NCBI GenBank assembly: GCA_963678705.1 | Contig: OY783209.1 | Location: forward strand, 4,278,001 to 4,342,000 | Source of the DNA: Panorpa germanica | Taxonomy: Eukaryota; Arthropoda; Insecta; Mecoptera; Panorpidae | Direction of reading: 5' to 3' | DNA length: 64,000 nucleotides | Part shown: positions 23,541 through 35,509 of the stretch, one piece after another | How the letters are laid out: each line of letters begins with the position of its first letter | How positions within the stretch are numbered: position 1 is the first letter of the stretch | Notes under the pieces: model-generated | Database searches by the model: none | What the model was told of the DNA's origin: nothing | The model's input: the letters and a program-made list of their open reading frames with translations, nothing else | Translations under genes and position numbers: made by a program

Positions 23541-24415
23541 AATAAAAGAAAGGTTAGAATTTTGATATATCCTAAATAAATTGCAATTTAACGCTTAATT
23601 AGCTTACACTTTCTACATCTTCTAGTTTTATTATGTAAATATTTGAACCTTGATCTTATAATTAACAAATGCGCCTGATGTTATGACAACCTAACACACT
23701 TTTTCCGTATTATCTTATTTATATTGACAATTGTGAACTCCTTGTCGTTTCAAAGGTGCCAAGGTTCACACGAATCGATCTAGATACTAGATTCTGGAAT
23801 CTAGACAATCATTAAATGTTTGACTTGAATAAACGCCGTGATAACAAGGATAATTCTCACACATTGTAGTATATTGTCGTCCATATGTTATAAGAGGGAA
23901 GTTAAAAGGATATAAATTAAGTAAATATTCGAAGTAATAGTGATAAAAAGTTATTCGATCTAAGGTTTTGATCCATATAGTTAGTTTTAGTTTATAATTT
24001 ACATAGATTATTACCATACGTAATTTTTAGTCAGTTATCAAAATTTTGGTGACACAATTGTACAACAAATGGCACAATAAGATTAAAAAAAAATGCAGTT
24101 TTTTAATCATTAAAATTATATTTCGAAAATATATAAAATATTTAATAGCGAAGAAAATTGTATTATTGACAGCACGAGTACTTGTAATTTTCTAATTTAA
24201 ATTGATATCATATAACAATATTTACTAAATATACATTTCCGGAGTACATTTGAAATTCACACGGATTTTGATAATCGGATATGATCAAAAGAAATCCCAC
24301 TTCAATAATTTTACGTAAAAATTTTACATAAAACATTAATAGAGATCGCGAGTACCTAATTTAATTAAATATATATAATTGCGATCAGTGAAGTATTATT
24401 TCATTGAACACGTTA
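23541..24415. other. Unassigned stretch
   Basis: No feature recognised beyond AT-rich sequence. Confidence 0.4.
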
Positions 24416-24840
24416 CCCTATAAACATTTTAATGAAATGGCAGAGCTATGTGAAGTTAAAGTTAAGAAATTAATTCTATTTTACTCAGATTTCAGAAAGA
24501 TGTCACATGTGAAAAAAGAATTGTCAGAATTTGTTCATAAGAATATTCTTTCTCTTTCCAACAGCATACATTTAAATGGAAATATAGTTGTTGTCTCTTT
24601 TACATTTGAGAATATTTATTTTAGTCGAAATAAAAGAAACAAGATATATCTGTCTCTGTTACACTTTAATGGTTTATTTGCAACTTCATTCAATACTGCA
24701 CGGTAGTGAAGCCAGGTGAAGTGATTTTGCCATTTTTAGTTCATATCACGGACATTTCCCTTGAACGAGTGAAATCAAATTGAATTGTTTCATGGCTAAA
24801 GAATCATATGCATCTTCAATATGATGTCAAAGTGACTTGA
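24416..24840 (+). mobile_element. MITE family A, long subtype, right end lost
   Basis: Starts CCCTATAAACATTTTAATGA, a changed form of the family A end. It keeps the internal blocks TTCTTTCTCTTTCCAACAGC, TTGTCTCTTTTACATTTG and TTCAATATGATGTCAAAGTG. The last bases of the right inverted end are gone. The 100-codon frame inside is a by-product of the repeat. Confidence 0.75.
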
Positions 24841-24889
24841 ACAGAAAGTTGAAGTTAAAACAAGAATAATAGGCGGATCCCTTTTTTTG

Positions 24890-25010
24890 ATTGAAGGGTC
24901 AAAACTGACTATTTTATTTGTTAATATCTTCTATAATATTGCGACTTATTAAAAAATAATTAGATATTTGAGATCCTTATAGCCAGCTTTATTGAGTACA
25001 GTACATAACC
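24890..25010 (-). repeat. Fragment of MITE family B
   Basis: TTTGTTAATATCTTCTATAA, then TTATTAAAAAATAATTAGAT and TTTATTGAGTACAGTACA match the part of family B at 59440-59535. Confidence 0.55.
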
Positions 25011-27701
25011 CTACTTAAGTGGTGTTCTAATTATTTTAATGAGTGATGGGAGTGCTATAATACCAAACAAATCTTTCTATTATATACGGTTACTTAAAGC
25101 AGTAATAGAAGTAATAGTGTACATTTTAAGCTACAAAGTAAATATCTTGGAGGTGGACACAGTCTTGCATTTAAACAGTATTTTAAGACGTAAAAAAAAA
25201 GAAGAAAAGGCTAACAACATTCATCGTACTTATCTTGGACAGGTAAAACAATCAAACAGAACCCAAAACTAAACACAAAAGTGCAAATAAATATAAAGTA
25301 GTATTCAATACATATTCTTAAAAAAGAAGAGAAAAAAAAGGAGTCTATTTTACAAATAAAATAAAGAAATTTTATGTAATTGTCCTTTTAGGTATTGCAC
25401 ATCAAAAAATAAATATAAAGAAGGAATTACGTAAATGTCAATGATAACAAAACAGAAAGAAGATGAAGAATCAGTGTTAGCTTGGACACTTACCGAACAA
25501 AGTGTTCGTGCTATTTGAAGTTATTTTTTAGAAGAACTAGCCCATGCCTCCAGATCTCTCATCTCTCGGTGCTAAGGGCTAAATATAAAGCTAATCCAAA
25601 GTAGAAGTAACGGAACATGAATATGAAATAATAACAGTGAAGATTGAAAAGAGAGCAAGTAAATAGGAGACCTATTTGTGAGAATAAATGCAGATCAATT
25701 GTCCAGTTTGGGAACGAATACTGTAAAAATATTTATAACTAATAATAACATGGGTATTTGCATTTTGTTATTTTTATGCGTTTTCAATACAAGGTTTAAA
25801 ATACAGAGAAAAACTGCAAGATTCTTACCTATTGAAATTTAGATCAGCAGCTGATATATATTCCTAGTTTACCCTTTGAGGAAGCGAAACTATCTCACGG
25901 ATTTTTTTGTCACACGTTCATCTAAAGACTCAAACACTTTGTCTAAATAATAGTGCTCCGTATCCACATTTTTTAAGCTGCAAAAGTCTGCCTATTTTAA
26001 TACCGACTCTGTTATGAACAGTCTTCGTATCTATTTACTACTACTACAAATTCCGAATTTCCCGTAATTTTGGAAAAACTAAAAAAAATATTTATTTTCT
26101 TGCTTTATAACTTTTAATTCGTAAAAGACAGAAAGTTGAAATGTGCATTTGTATTACGGTGTTCAATACTAACATTTTTTGAAAATTAGAAATTAAAAAA
26201 TTGGCACAGGGGGCGTTGAGAAAATTAGGGGGCCCGGTAGGAAACTTTGGAGAAAACTCAAATTTTGGATTATACAATAAAGAAATATGTTATTAAAAAA
26301 AATATTCGAAACTCGAGTAAAAATTGTGCTAGAAAGTTGAAATGTTGTATATAGGCTAACTTTGGTACCTAATTTATGAATCGAAAAAAAAATCACAAAT
26401 TTTGAAAAAAAGTTGGTCAAATTTTGAATAAATTGAAAATATTTTATATTTTGTTAAAAAAAATATATATTTTTAGTCAGTTTATATGTAAATTTTTTAC
26501 ACATTCTCATATGCGTCTCTGCTGTAAAAAAAAGATGAATTTCACTTAAATCTTGCATAACATGTATTGGAATTTCACTTTAATAATTAAAGTAAAAAAA
26601 TAACTACATCATTTGTTAATATCTCCTAAAACTTTATAATTGGACATTTCAGGTCCTGGTAGTGAACCTGGTAGTGAAATTAGGTCATGGTTCAAAACCC
26701 CATTATCATTTTGTAATTTTACTATTTATTACAGAGAATAATCTGACGATAAAAACACGATTACAATCATTCTATAATACTATTTATTTGAAACATGTGA
26801 ATAGAGGTAAATTAGTGTCTAATATGGCAAGGATAATAGATCCTTTCTATTAAAGGATCTCTTCGGAACTTTGTAAAGGCGCCATGACACCGCAAATGAA
26901 TGAAACAAAAAATACAAAGATCTTCCAAGAAACTTATAACTTAGTTTGTCCATTGGAATTTTTTTGTTATTGGGTATGTGAGAAATTGGACACTGAGGGG
27001 CTGTAGTCTGGGGATTTAGTCCTGGAGCCACTGGAATCAAAAGAAGTTACTTACAAAATGCCAAATTTCTATTGAAATTTATATACTTGAAGAAAAGAGA
27101 AGGGAAAAGAAGAGGAAAGAAGGATATATAAATGTACATTTATCATATAAATTAGCAACTTCGACCGGTGTTCTATTCCCAGTGGCGTAGTATTCTTAAC
27201 CCTTTTAGAAACATAATAAAAATAGAAACTTTCCATGGTGAGTCCAATCACCGGCGACGTCCTACTATGTTGACAATTTATATGGTGCCGCACTTTCAAT
27301 AAAATGAATCAGATGTTCAACATAACAATACAGTCCTGCATAAATAATGTTTTGTACCTTCGTAATTATACCTTTGTAGCAAAGATAACAATGGCCGAAA
27401 GAACCAAAATTTATTTTTGGTGCCAGAAAAGCAGTTAAATTATTTTTATTTAATGTTGTATATTTAATAAAACTTAATATAATAAATCTTAAATTTACAA
27501 GTTTAGGAAGCAATATAGTACACTTTAACTTAATTTTATTGGCCTCAGGGGACTGTCGGGTAGATATTTTACAAATATTATTATTTTAGAAATACCTACA
27601 ATGAAAAAAATTCTACCTCAGTACAAGTTAAAACTATAGCATCTACTTGATATTTTTGAATGTCCTATAACCCTATAATTTCCTAACCAGAACCGTATCA
27701 G
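25011..27701. other. Unassigned stretch
   Basis: Mostly unassigned. 26560-26660 contains a weak family B trace (TTTGTTAATATCTCCTAAAA). A CAGTGGCGTAGTATTC at 27180 resembles a hAT end but has no partner with matching flanks. Confidence 0.4.
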
Positions 27702-28544
27702 CAGTGGTGTTGCTTGCCTTAGAGGGGCCCTGTATCAAAATTTGTTGGGGGGCCCAAATGTTGGCTAAAAAAATTTCACAAAAAGAACAAAAACGCTTGC
27801 ATTGAATTAAAATAATTATATATTGTTTGTAGGTTATTACTTTCAATTAATACTAATAAGAACTAAACTAGCCAAACAATTCAAATCAAATATACACTTT
27901 TTTGCCTTTTGTTGTTGAAGACAATTTTAGTTTTTCTAAATTTTCTGCCTCTATAGACAATAGAGACAAATCTGATAGCCTTTCCTGTCCCATAGAAGTG
28001 TTTAGATAATTTTTTATCAGTTTTAATTTCAAAAAACTTCGTTTAACTGTTGCACTTGTAACTGGAAGGTTCAAGATTAGAAAACATGATGTTATTACCT
28101 CCGAAAAACTGGATGCAAGGCTATTGAATTTTATCAGTAGTAATTCCATGAGTTCCTTAATGGAATAAATTTTCTGAATTTCAGATTTTAAGCATTTTTT
28201 CAAAGTATTGAATACTGTATTTAGCTCATCAAAAAAACGCTTTGTTATCTTCATTATTTTATTTTTTAAAACAGTTCTTACTGCCCACTCTTTTGCTAGA
28301 TCTCTGGACTCCTTTATACAAACCATGGAATGAATTTTGATTTCTAATTTCACTCAGTCAATCTAAAAGATTACTTAGTATAATGCTAGCTTTCGTAAGT
28401 CATTAATTTCATGCTGTAATGCTTTAGAAACAGGATTAATGATTTCAAATAGTGAAGAAAAAAACCGAATATTTTCTTATACACGTTTGGGGCCCCTATA
28501 GCCTGGGGCCCCGTATCATTGATACGGCGGTAGCTATGCCACTG
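27702..28544 (-). mobile_element. Decayed hAT transposon remnant
   Basis: 843 bp bounded by inverted ends CAGTGGTGTTGCTTGCC and, read inward from the right, CAGTGGCATAGCTACCGC. Flanking 8-mers CGTATCAG and CGTGTAAG agree at six of eight bases, the 8-bp duplication size of hAT. GC-rich subterminal GGGGCCC blocks are present at both ends, as in many hAT elements. It encodes a transposase remnant on the minus strand. It is heavily shortened against an autonomous element of several kb. Confidence 0.75.
27886..28450 (-). pseudogene. hAT transposase C-terminal fragment
   Basis: The open part 27886-28353 encodes about 155 residues ending in the hAT dimerisation region: LPVTSATVKRSFLKLKLIKN and then SMGQERLSDLSLLSIE. 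This matches the hATC pattern (LP.T.A..ERSFS.LK.IK..LR..M...RL..L.ll.i). A changed K for E in the ERSF motif is visible. Further upstream, NPVSKALQHEINDL can be read in another stretch interrupted by stops near 28380, so the frame is broken. The DNA-binding and catalytic N-terminal parts are missing. It cannot be functional. Confidence 0.8.
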
Positions 28545-28608
28545 CGTGTAAGGTTTTCCTCATAAGGCACGATAAAATTCTACTCGCGTGAGATCCATGG
28601 TCTATACA

Positions 28609-28634
28609 CCGGATTAACGCTGGTGTTAATCCGG
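28609..28634. repeat. 10-bp inverted repeat with 6-base loop
   Basis: CCGGATTAAC-GCTGGT-GTTAATCCGG. Read from the right it starts CAGTGCCGGATTAA, which looks like a hAT end, so this may be a pair of terminal repeats brought together by internal deletion. It lies 65 bp beyond the hAT remnant. Confidence 0.6.
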
Positions 28635-29033
28635 CACTGGTTATTTAATTGTTACGTCCATAACGCTACCCTGTATACATAAATAATTTGAAATTTACCC
28701 AACACGATGTCATTAGCCGTACAAGGCTATCGTGCCACTGCCACACAGTCCTTATTATATCAGTTCATTCACTTTCAATAATTGAAAGTTTGACATTGAC
28801 CATACCCAAGCATGTTTATGAGGTCTGAATGTCAACTTCTACTAAGACTACAATGCTGAGCCACTCATTTAACATAAATATGTTATGTACTATATATATG
28901 TAGATGTACATAAATGAATTCGCCATGATTAAACAGTACCGCATTGGGATAAAGTGTACAGATACAACGGTACGTATTGTATAGTACCGTCTTCTCATAT
29001 TAAACCATTAATTATATTTCATTAAATTAACTT

Positions 29034-29590
29034 AAAACTATTCATGGATTAATGACAGATCTTCCTTTTTCTCATCGTGTCGCTGTTTCTGTCGTCTACT
29101 CCTCTTCTTAACCATTTTAAACTTTATGTTTCTTCTCCTTTTCTGTTCATCCGCCAACCACCTCTTTCCTTCTCTGTCTCCTCTCAGCAGCTCCTCCTAT
29201 ATTCTTTTATAATCTAAGAGTCTTGAACTCGCATTCCCTCTTTATATGCTTCAACGACTCATTTTCTCGCTTACACTTCCCGCGATTTGTAACACTAACC
29301 TCTTTTTAAAACTATTCATGGATTCTAATTAAACTTAAAGTAATGACAGATCTTCCTTTTTCCCATCGTGTCGCTGTTTCTGCCGTCTTGTTTCTTCTCC
29401 TTTTCCTCTTTCTCCTTCTCTGTTCATCCGCCAACCACCTCTTTCCTTCTCTGTCTCATCTCAGCAGCTCCTCCTATATTCTATTATAATCTAAGAATCT
29501 TGAACTCGCATTCCCTCTTTATATGCTTCAACGACTCATTTTCTCGCTTACGCTTCCCTCTATTAGTAACACTAACCTCTTTTTAAAACT
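29034..29590 (-). repeat. Duplicated non-LTR retrotransposon fragment
   Basis: Two copies of a block of about 270 bp in tandem: AAAACTATTCATGGATT begins at about 29034 and again at about 29307, and both end CACTAACCTCTTTTTAAAAC. The minus strand of each encodes part of a LINE ORF2 tail: in the second copy RKRENESLKHIKRECEF, related to CGTEIETLEHIKFSCE at 51.1 kb. The copies differ by small indels, so the duplication is not very recent. The pyrimidine-rich appearance is the complement of the purine-rich 3' region of the element. Confidence 0.7.
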
Positions 29591-30805
29591 TTTCCATACA
29601 AATTCATTGGAGAGTTCTCCTTAGACAGTTGGTTATTTTGAATATATGATAATGTATCAACTACAATCAAATAGATATTAACGCAATAAGACAAATAGGT
29701 AGTTGATATAGACTAGTAGATACTGTGGCGGTGCTGGATGTTCCATTCAGCTAAGATATGGAACCGAAGCAGTTAGAGATCACGGCCAAGGCGTCTTGGA
29801 TTCGATCTAGCACTCTCTTAAGGCAAGCGTATGTAATGAACCCTTGCATACTGCAAACGGAAAAGCCGAATACGATATTACGTAGGTCTGATACTGGTAG
29901 CATATATCAGCGAATTTTAACCAAACAAATACACTGGAAGTGGTATAAAAGAGAATGCAATAGTCTCTTTCATAACAGTGGTGTATCGATAAAAATTAAA
30001 GTAAAAGTTTGCCCTCATGATAAATTATGTTAGTGCAAAACAACTCGAATACACCCTACAGTACACAAGTTTAACTTGGTGTCCACTTATGAATAAAAGT
30101 ATAGTGACATTAATGTTAATATTTAAAAAAAAATTACATTTAAATCGATGAAAATACACAAATTTTAAAGCTTGCCAGAGTCAAAATATACCGTAAAATC
30201 AAATATATCCCAAACACACCCTAAAATAATATAACGCCCTAAAATACTTCAAAAATATAAATAATTAATAAAAAAAAGTTGTTTTCCTATCTCGTCAACA
30301 GATAAATATCTATGGACCAAGTGACAACGGAGCAAAATATAGCTTCTATAATGGTTTTATTGTGTTGTGTAACTGAATATATTAAAAAGGATCTGTTTGT
30401 GTGTAAAGTTTATGTAGGTGTGTGTGTGTATGTATGTATGTGTATCTTTAGCCTGTTTACATCCTTGTATATCCTTCTTCCAGGAATTCCTTGTCGGCGT
30501 TTTCCTTCTAACCTGTGTCTGTGTTTTGCCCCTATTAAATGTCTTAAAATGAAAACCAAACAATCTTAGAAACTGTAATGTAGTGATGTCAAAAATTATG
30601 TAAAAAGATGTTTTTGAAGGTTTTTTAAAGATATTCATTTAACGTCGGCCTATTTCCGATGCTGAGAACCAAACCCAGAAAATATAGCTCTGGTCCGGTG
30701 ATAAAACCCGAAGACGCAGTTGTTTTCTTCAAGTATCAACGCCATCGTTTCTGAAAATTGTTTCTTTAGTTTCATCTCTTGAATTTGATTTGAGATTATT
30801 GAAAA
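29591..30805. other. Unassigned stretch
   Basis: 29740-30030 is less AT-rich and contains a 91-codon plus-strand frame from 29758 without recognisable family, plus a good TATAAAAG at 29945. A GT/TATG simple repeat lies at 30419-30442. No function can be given. Confidence 0.35.
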
Positions 30806-30955
30806 AAACAAAGCTTGAACATTTATCTAACTCATAAAATTTAAATAGCTCAATCGTGTGTAAAGTTATTAATGTTTTTATATTTGAAAACATGGAGTGC
30901 TAGTACAAATTTGTAAATCGATTGTCATTTTAGTACACTGTCGCCATCTATATCT
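30806..30955 (-). repeat. Repeat family F, copy 1
   Basis: Contains AACAAAGCTTGAACATTTAT, TATTTGAAAACATGGAGTGC and TACACTGTCGCCATCTATAT. It is the reverse complement of 49021-49147, with an extra 25 bp or so. Probably a MITE; ends were not defined. Confidence 0.65.
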
Positions 30956-31402
30956 AACTATATAACTATATACCTTAAGTAAAAAAAAGACGACAAACCA
31001 ATTTAAAAATAAATTTTTGAATATTTACCCCACTAGTTTATTATTTTTTGACCATCAGAGACCTTTAAATTTTTTTTAGCAAATTTATTTAAGTTCTCAC
31101 GAGATGATAAAAGAGCCCTTTAAAAATGTCTGCCACCCGCAAAGTTATTTTGTAGTCGTCCCTTTAAAAAATATCCTTTTACCAAATAAAATATAAATTC
31201 GACTATAATTCAAGAGTTCAACAATTAAGTATATGCTTCTATCTCACTCTAACATCAGTTTTTAAAAGATTTTTCACAATGAATTGGGATATTAGTATGT
31301 TATTGACCAATATTGAATTACATTCTTTGTTAAAGAATTGTTACAAGCCATGAGATTGCTAGTAATATCAAAATTACTAAAATTCTCGCCAATTTAAAAA
31401 CA
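30956..31402. other. Unassigned stretch
   Basis: No feature recognised. Confidence 0.4.
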
Positions 31403-31632
31403 ACTTGGGATTTAAAAATTTAATATTTCCTTTTAACGGTACATCAGCTGATAGGTGTATTTAAATGGGTGTTAAAATATTAAAAGGACGAGAAAACAAT
31501 GCCTAGTTTGTATATTGCCTTTCACAAAACTTGGGATTTAAAAATTTCATATTTTATTTTAACGGTAAATCAGCTGATAGGTGCATTTAAATGTTTTTTC
31601 TAATACTAAAAGGCCAGAAAAACAAGGCGTAG
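31403..31632 (+). repeat. Tandem duplication, period about 126 bp
   Basis: ACTTGGGATTTAAAAATTT occurs at 31403 and 31529. Each is followed by TTTTAACGGT, ATCAGCTGATAGGTG and TAAAAGG. The units share these blocks but have diverged in between. Confidence 0.75.
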
Positions 31633-32349
31633 ATAAGTATCTTATTGTTTAAAGTTGACAGCCTATGGGTCATATTTTAACATTAATTGTCACCCTATAG
31701 AATATAGATAAGAAAGTATAAGATAAGACAAAGATATTTGAGCAAAATGTAGGAAAAACAAGCCTAATTTAATATTTCTATTGTATGATTCTAAACATTT
31801 ATAATCTAACGGGTGATCGTTCCGATTGTTATATCCATAGAGGTATAATAATAGAATGCGCAACAGGCTGAATACTGCGATAAAGGAAAAGAGAAAGATT
31901 GTTGCCGAAAGTCCTCTGTGTCTCTTTCTAGCCGAGCACTGCATCTGCTTGCTTATATGACACATAACATTAGGTAAATTAATATTACGTTAAATACATG
32001 AGTTAGCGTTATGTTTTATTGGTATTTGAGGCAATACTAGTCATGGGAGGCTGTGAGAAATAGGCTGCAAAACGTTGAGAACCTTAGATGATGCCTTTGT
32101 GTTACACATGAATTCTTGTCAAATTTTTATTAAGTATCAGAAATTGTTTAAAACACACCCTCCGTCTTAATAAAAGTAAGAAAATAAACACAATAAAAAA
32201 ATTCTTAAGATACAAATAAATAAGTAAAAATCACAAAGAATTCTTTTCTGATAGTTCAAAAAGTCAAATACAGGTGCAGTTCCCAGGATCAATACAAACA
32301 AGAAACATATATATATATATATACGTATAACTAAAGTTAATTTTTTTAC
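31633..32349. other. Unassigned stretch
   Basis: Contains an AT dinucleotide run near 32310-32321. If 32350-32462 is an exon, this is the start of its downstream intron on the minus strand. Confidence 0.35.
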
Positions 32350-32462
32350 CTTAAAAACATTCTTTTTTGCCACCACGCATGGTCAAGTGTCCCTCCCAGA
32401 TTCCCAAAGATAAATGAAGGAACATTCGCCAAATAATAGCATAGATCCAAAATGCCACTTAC
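32350..32462 (-). other. Candidate internal exon of an unidentified gene
   Basis: On the minus strand a pyrimidine tract ending TTTTCTTTTGTTACAG meets an AG acceptor at 32463. A 113-base segment follows and ends AAG at 32350, before GTAAAA. In the first frame it is open throughout: 37 residues ending GNLGGTLDHAWWQKRMF with a hydrophobic first half (VSGILDLCYYLANV). The other two frames contain stops. Base composition is less AT-rich than the surroundings. Hydrophobicity suggests a membrane protein, but no family was recognised. The acceptor is also followed by GTAAGT, so the junction could instead be read as a donor. No partner exon was found in the window. Confidence 0.35.
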
Positions 32463-34597
32463 CTGTAACAAAAGAAAAAGAAATTTATTATAACTTAAAT
32501 GTTAGTAATTTTATTTGTAATGAGTCAATTATTGGGAGCATTGTAGTTTAGGGCAAACACTGGGCTGAAGAAGGCATTTGGAATTATGTGTACCATAATA
32601 GCTCAGCGGTTTCTAGCCCATGAGCTTTATTTCTGGATTCTGTTTCTTAAATAACTGAATCTTAAGTCAGACTTACATATTGGCGCATCCTTACTAATAA
32701 AGGCACAAATAAAAATGTTCCCAAACTTAATACAAATTTAATAGACAAATTCATAATAAAAATTAAGAACAGAGTATATTAATTATTTTTAAGAAACATT
32801 ATTTTGAATTTATTAAAACTAATGTAACTTTACTAAACAACTCTATTTAAATGCACTGGTGTATTATGAAAATTCATATACGGGATTTGAATTCCTTTTC
32901 AAACACTATTATTATTAAATTAATTAATTGTGTGGCTTTCGACTTACAAAATATCAGAACAATTTTGAATCAATAAAAATTCAAAAGATATACCATAAAC
33001 AAGTAGATCACAACCTAATTATACTTGTGAGAAGGAAGGAAGCATAGATGACATGATGTTAGCATGTAAAAACATGTTAAGCTGTTCATTTTTAATAAAA
33101 TATTCAACTTTTCGTTGTTTCATTTAGATAAAGACATTCAATAATTTTCGCTTTTCTTTTATACATTCACAAATGATATTCTTAGCTATTTATCGTAGAA
33201 AATCTAGCGATTAGCGAATTGCTCCGATTCGAACTTTGAATATATTTATCGCGAATCGAAAACGATCAATTGATTTCAAATTTCCAGGATAATTCCAAAG
33301 ATAATGATATCCTTATACCAAGACAACTACCTTAATATTCAGTAGCGGTATCGTTGAAACCTGGTTAACCAACTACTAGTATGTTCAATGTCATAGTCAA
33401 GTTGATCTAATTTATTTCCTAGTCAAAGACCACTGCACCATCCTAATATTTAGCAGACCTTAAAAAGGTCTAAAACAAAATATTCAGAATGATCCTGTCT
33501 CCAGGAATTGGACCCTTGTTGATAATCCAAGTGTTAGATACAAGTATAAAGGATGCTGTTTTACAGATTATTATTTTTGTTTTCAGCAACAGACTACGAG
33601 GGTAGGGGAAGTTGGCGTCAGTCACATTTTCGGTAAAATCTTTGTTAAAAATCAGAGGAAATAGATAACAAGGAATTGTTATTATTCCAGAAAAGTGTCA
33701 ACCTTATTTTGATATATGTGTGGATATTTTTGAAGTTAATCGTGTATAGATGCTGTTGTTTTCCCGTCAATAATTTAAAAATGACTTTCTCGAGAAACAG
33801 AGAATTGTTTAGTTTAAGCCGTTACAAAGGCGCCAAATATTAAAGGGCGCACAAATTTTAACAGGTTTTTATTTCATTGTCATGTAAATTTGAACATACA
33901 GTGTCAAGAATTTCTAGACAATATTTAAGCCGATAGTCATGCGGTGAAACCATCGCCGTTTGAAATAAGCTTTATTACCATTCTAAAATATTTTTAATAT
34001 TTTAAACCAACAATTTAAAATTATTTTTTGGTATTTACTACGCCATAATTTATATCTTCTTATCATTTCTATTACTGTATATATACTATTTTAGAAACGT
34101 TTACTTATCTAGAAAATCTTACCTTAAATGAAAGTAGTACACCTAGTTTCACAAGTTTTCGTATTACACCTAAAAATGCATTCGATTAAAAAATTCCCAA
34201 ATTCTTTATTTACTTTACAATTTATGATTTTTAGATTAAATTTTTTGGTTGCAAAAGTATGTGTAACGTTCATTATTATTTATTTGTTTTATCACTTTCT
34301 GAAAGTTATTTTTTATAAAGAAATTGCGATATGATAGTATATCTTTACATTACTTTATATATAAAAATTCTGCTTGCGTATACTTGAGCTTCTAAAACTC
34401 GAAAAGTAGTCGAAAGTAAATCGAAAGATTTATAAAAGTTAACAAGCACCAATATTAATGATGATAAACTAAGGTACATGAATGTCTTAAAAGATATACG
34501 CAGAGATTCAAGTGGGTTTTCTAAAGCGCGAGGCGCGAGATTCAAATACATGATACATACATATTAATGATTTTTTTATTTGGGTTGTTGCGCCAGG
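32463..34597. other. Unassigned AT-rich stretch
   Basis: No repeat shared with the rest of the window and no convincing frame. Confidence 0.4.
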
Positions 34598-34637
34598 GTG
34601 CAGTTGCCCTGCTTGCCACCTCCTAGCCGCCACTGTT
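34598..34637 (-). repeat. Isolated hAT-like terminal repeat
   Basis: Read inward on the minus strand it starts CAGTGGCGGCTAGGAGGTGG and continues CAAGCAGGGCAACTGCACCC, the style of hAT ends. The other end was not found nearby. Confidence 0.45.
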
Positions 34638-35509
34638 AGCAAGGAATACAAATTACTATTCTTTCGTGATAGTAGCTAATGGGCAAATAGACGATTTGTT
34701 CCTCTGCAGACTGTAGCAATAATTGTTATGATGCGGATTTTAGTAAAAGGCGTAAAATCTCTTTAATTGAACATAAAAGAATAATTACCATGAATAATTA
34801 TAAGCTCCAGAAAAAAAAACCAAAAAAGAAATTGAGTACAACATTATTATTATTAAACCAACAAGAAAAATCTTGTTTTACTTACAGAGAAAACTATAGT
34901 AACAAAAAAAGAATAGAAATAGACTAAAGTTTAGCTAAAGGAATGAATGAATGAATTATTTGTACTTTTTTGTTGGAGAATCGTTGTTCTTGTTATATTC
35001 TCAATTTTCTATGAAACCTACGTGTAATAAGAATGGAATCTCAATTGTTCCGGAATCCGGACTTACAAGTGGCCACCTTGAATTTATTGGAAAGGTACTA
35101 GGTACTTATTGTTACTTTGCGTAATACCTTCACGAATTTCATTCATCAGATGTACGTGTTCAGGTTATTGTAAATTTTACTCAAGTTCCCATTAAAATGA
35201 CATTTTGTACTAAATAGGATTTAAGCAAAAAAAAAAAAAAAAACTATTTTAATACTTGTATCTTGTGAATATGAGTATGGTGCCGAAAGGAACTGTGACC
35301 CTAGGAAGCCAGAAAAAAGGGATTAATTTTTGGATTGATATATATGTATATTTACATTCTTCTAACATTGATTCATCTAATCACATCTCACTTTCAAATT
35401 AAGCTTAAAACTGTTCTAAAATCTGAATACATATTTAAACAAAAAACAGATGTTGTGGACAAGGAAGATTTCAGCGTAGCTGGTAAAATAGGGAAATAAG
35501 GAAACGATA
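34638..35509. other. Unassigned stretch
   Basis: Contains an A run of about 17 bases at 35228-35244 and a short GAAT repeat near 34941. Nothing else was recognised. Confidence 0.4.

Noticed and set aside
24404..24706. 100-codon plus-strand frame
   Set aside because: Lies inside a family A MITE, and the similar frame at 20690-20872 lies inside another copy. Likeness comes from the repeat, not from protein selection.
26680..26700. GGTTCAAAACCCC, considered as a tRNA B box
   Set aside because: No A box at the right distance and no cloverleaf.
27180..28544. Longer hAT element starting at CAGTGGCGTAG 27180
   Set aside because: Flanking bases do not match the right flank, while 27702 gives six of eight.
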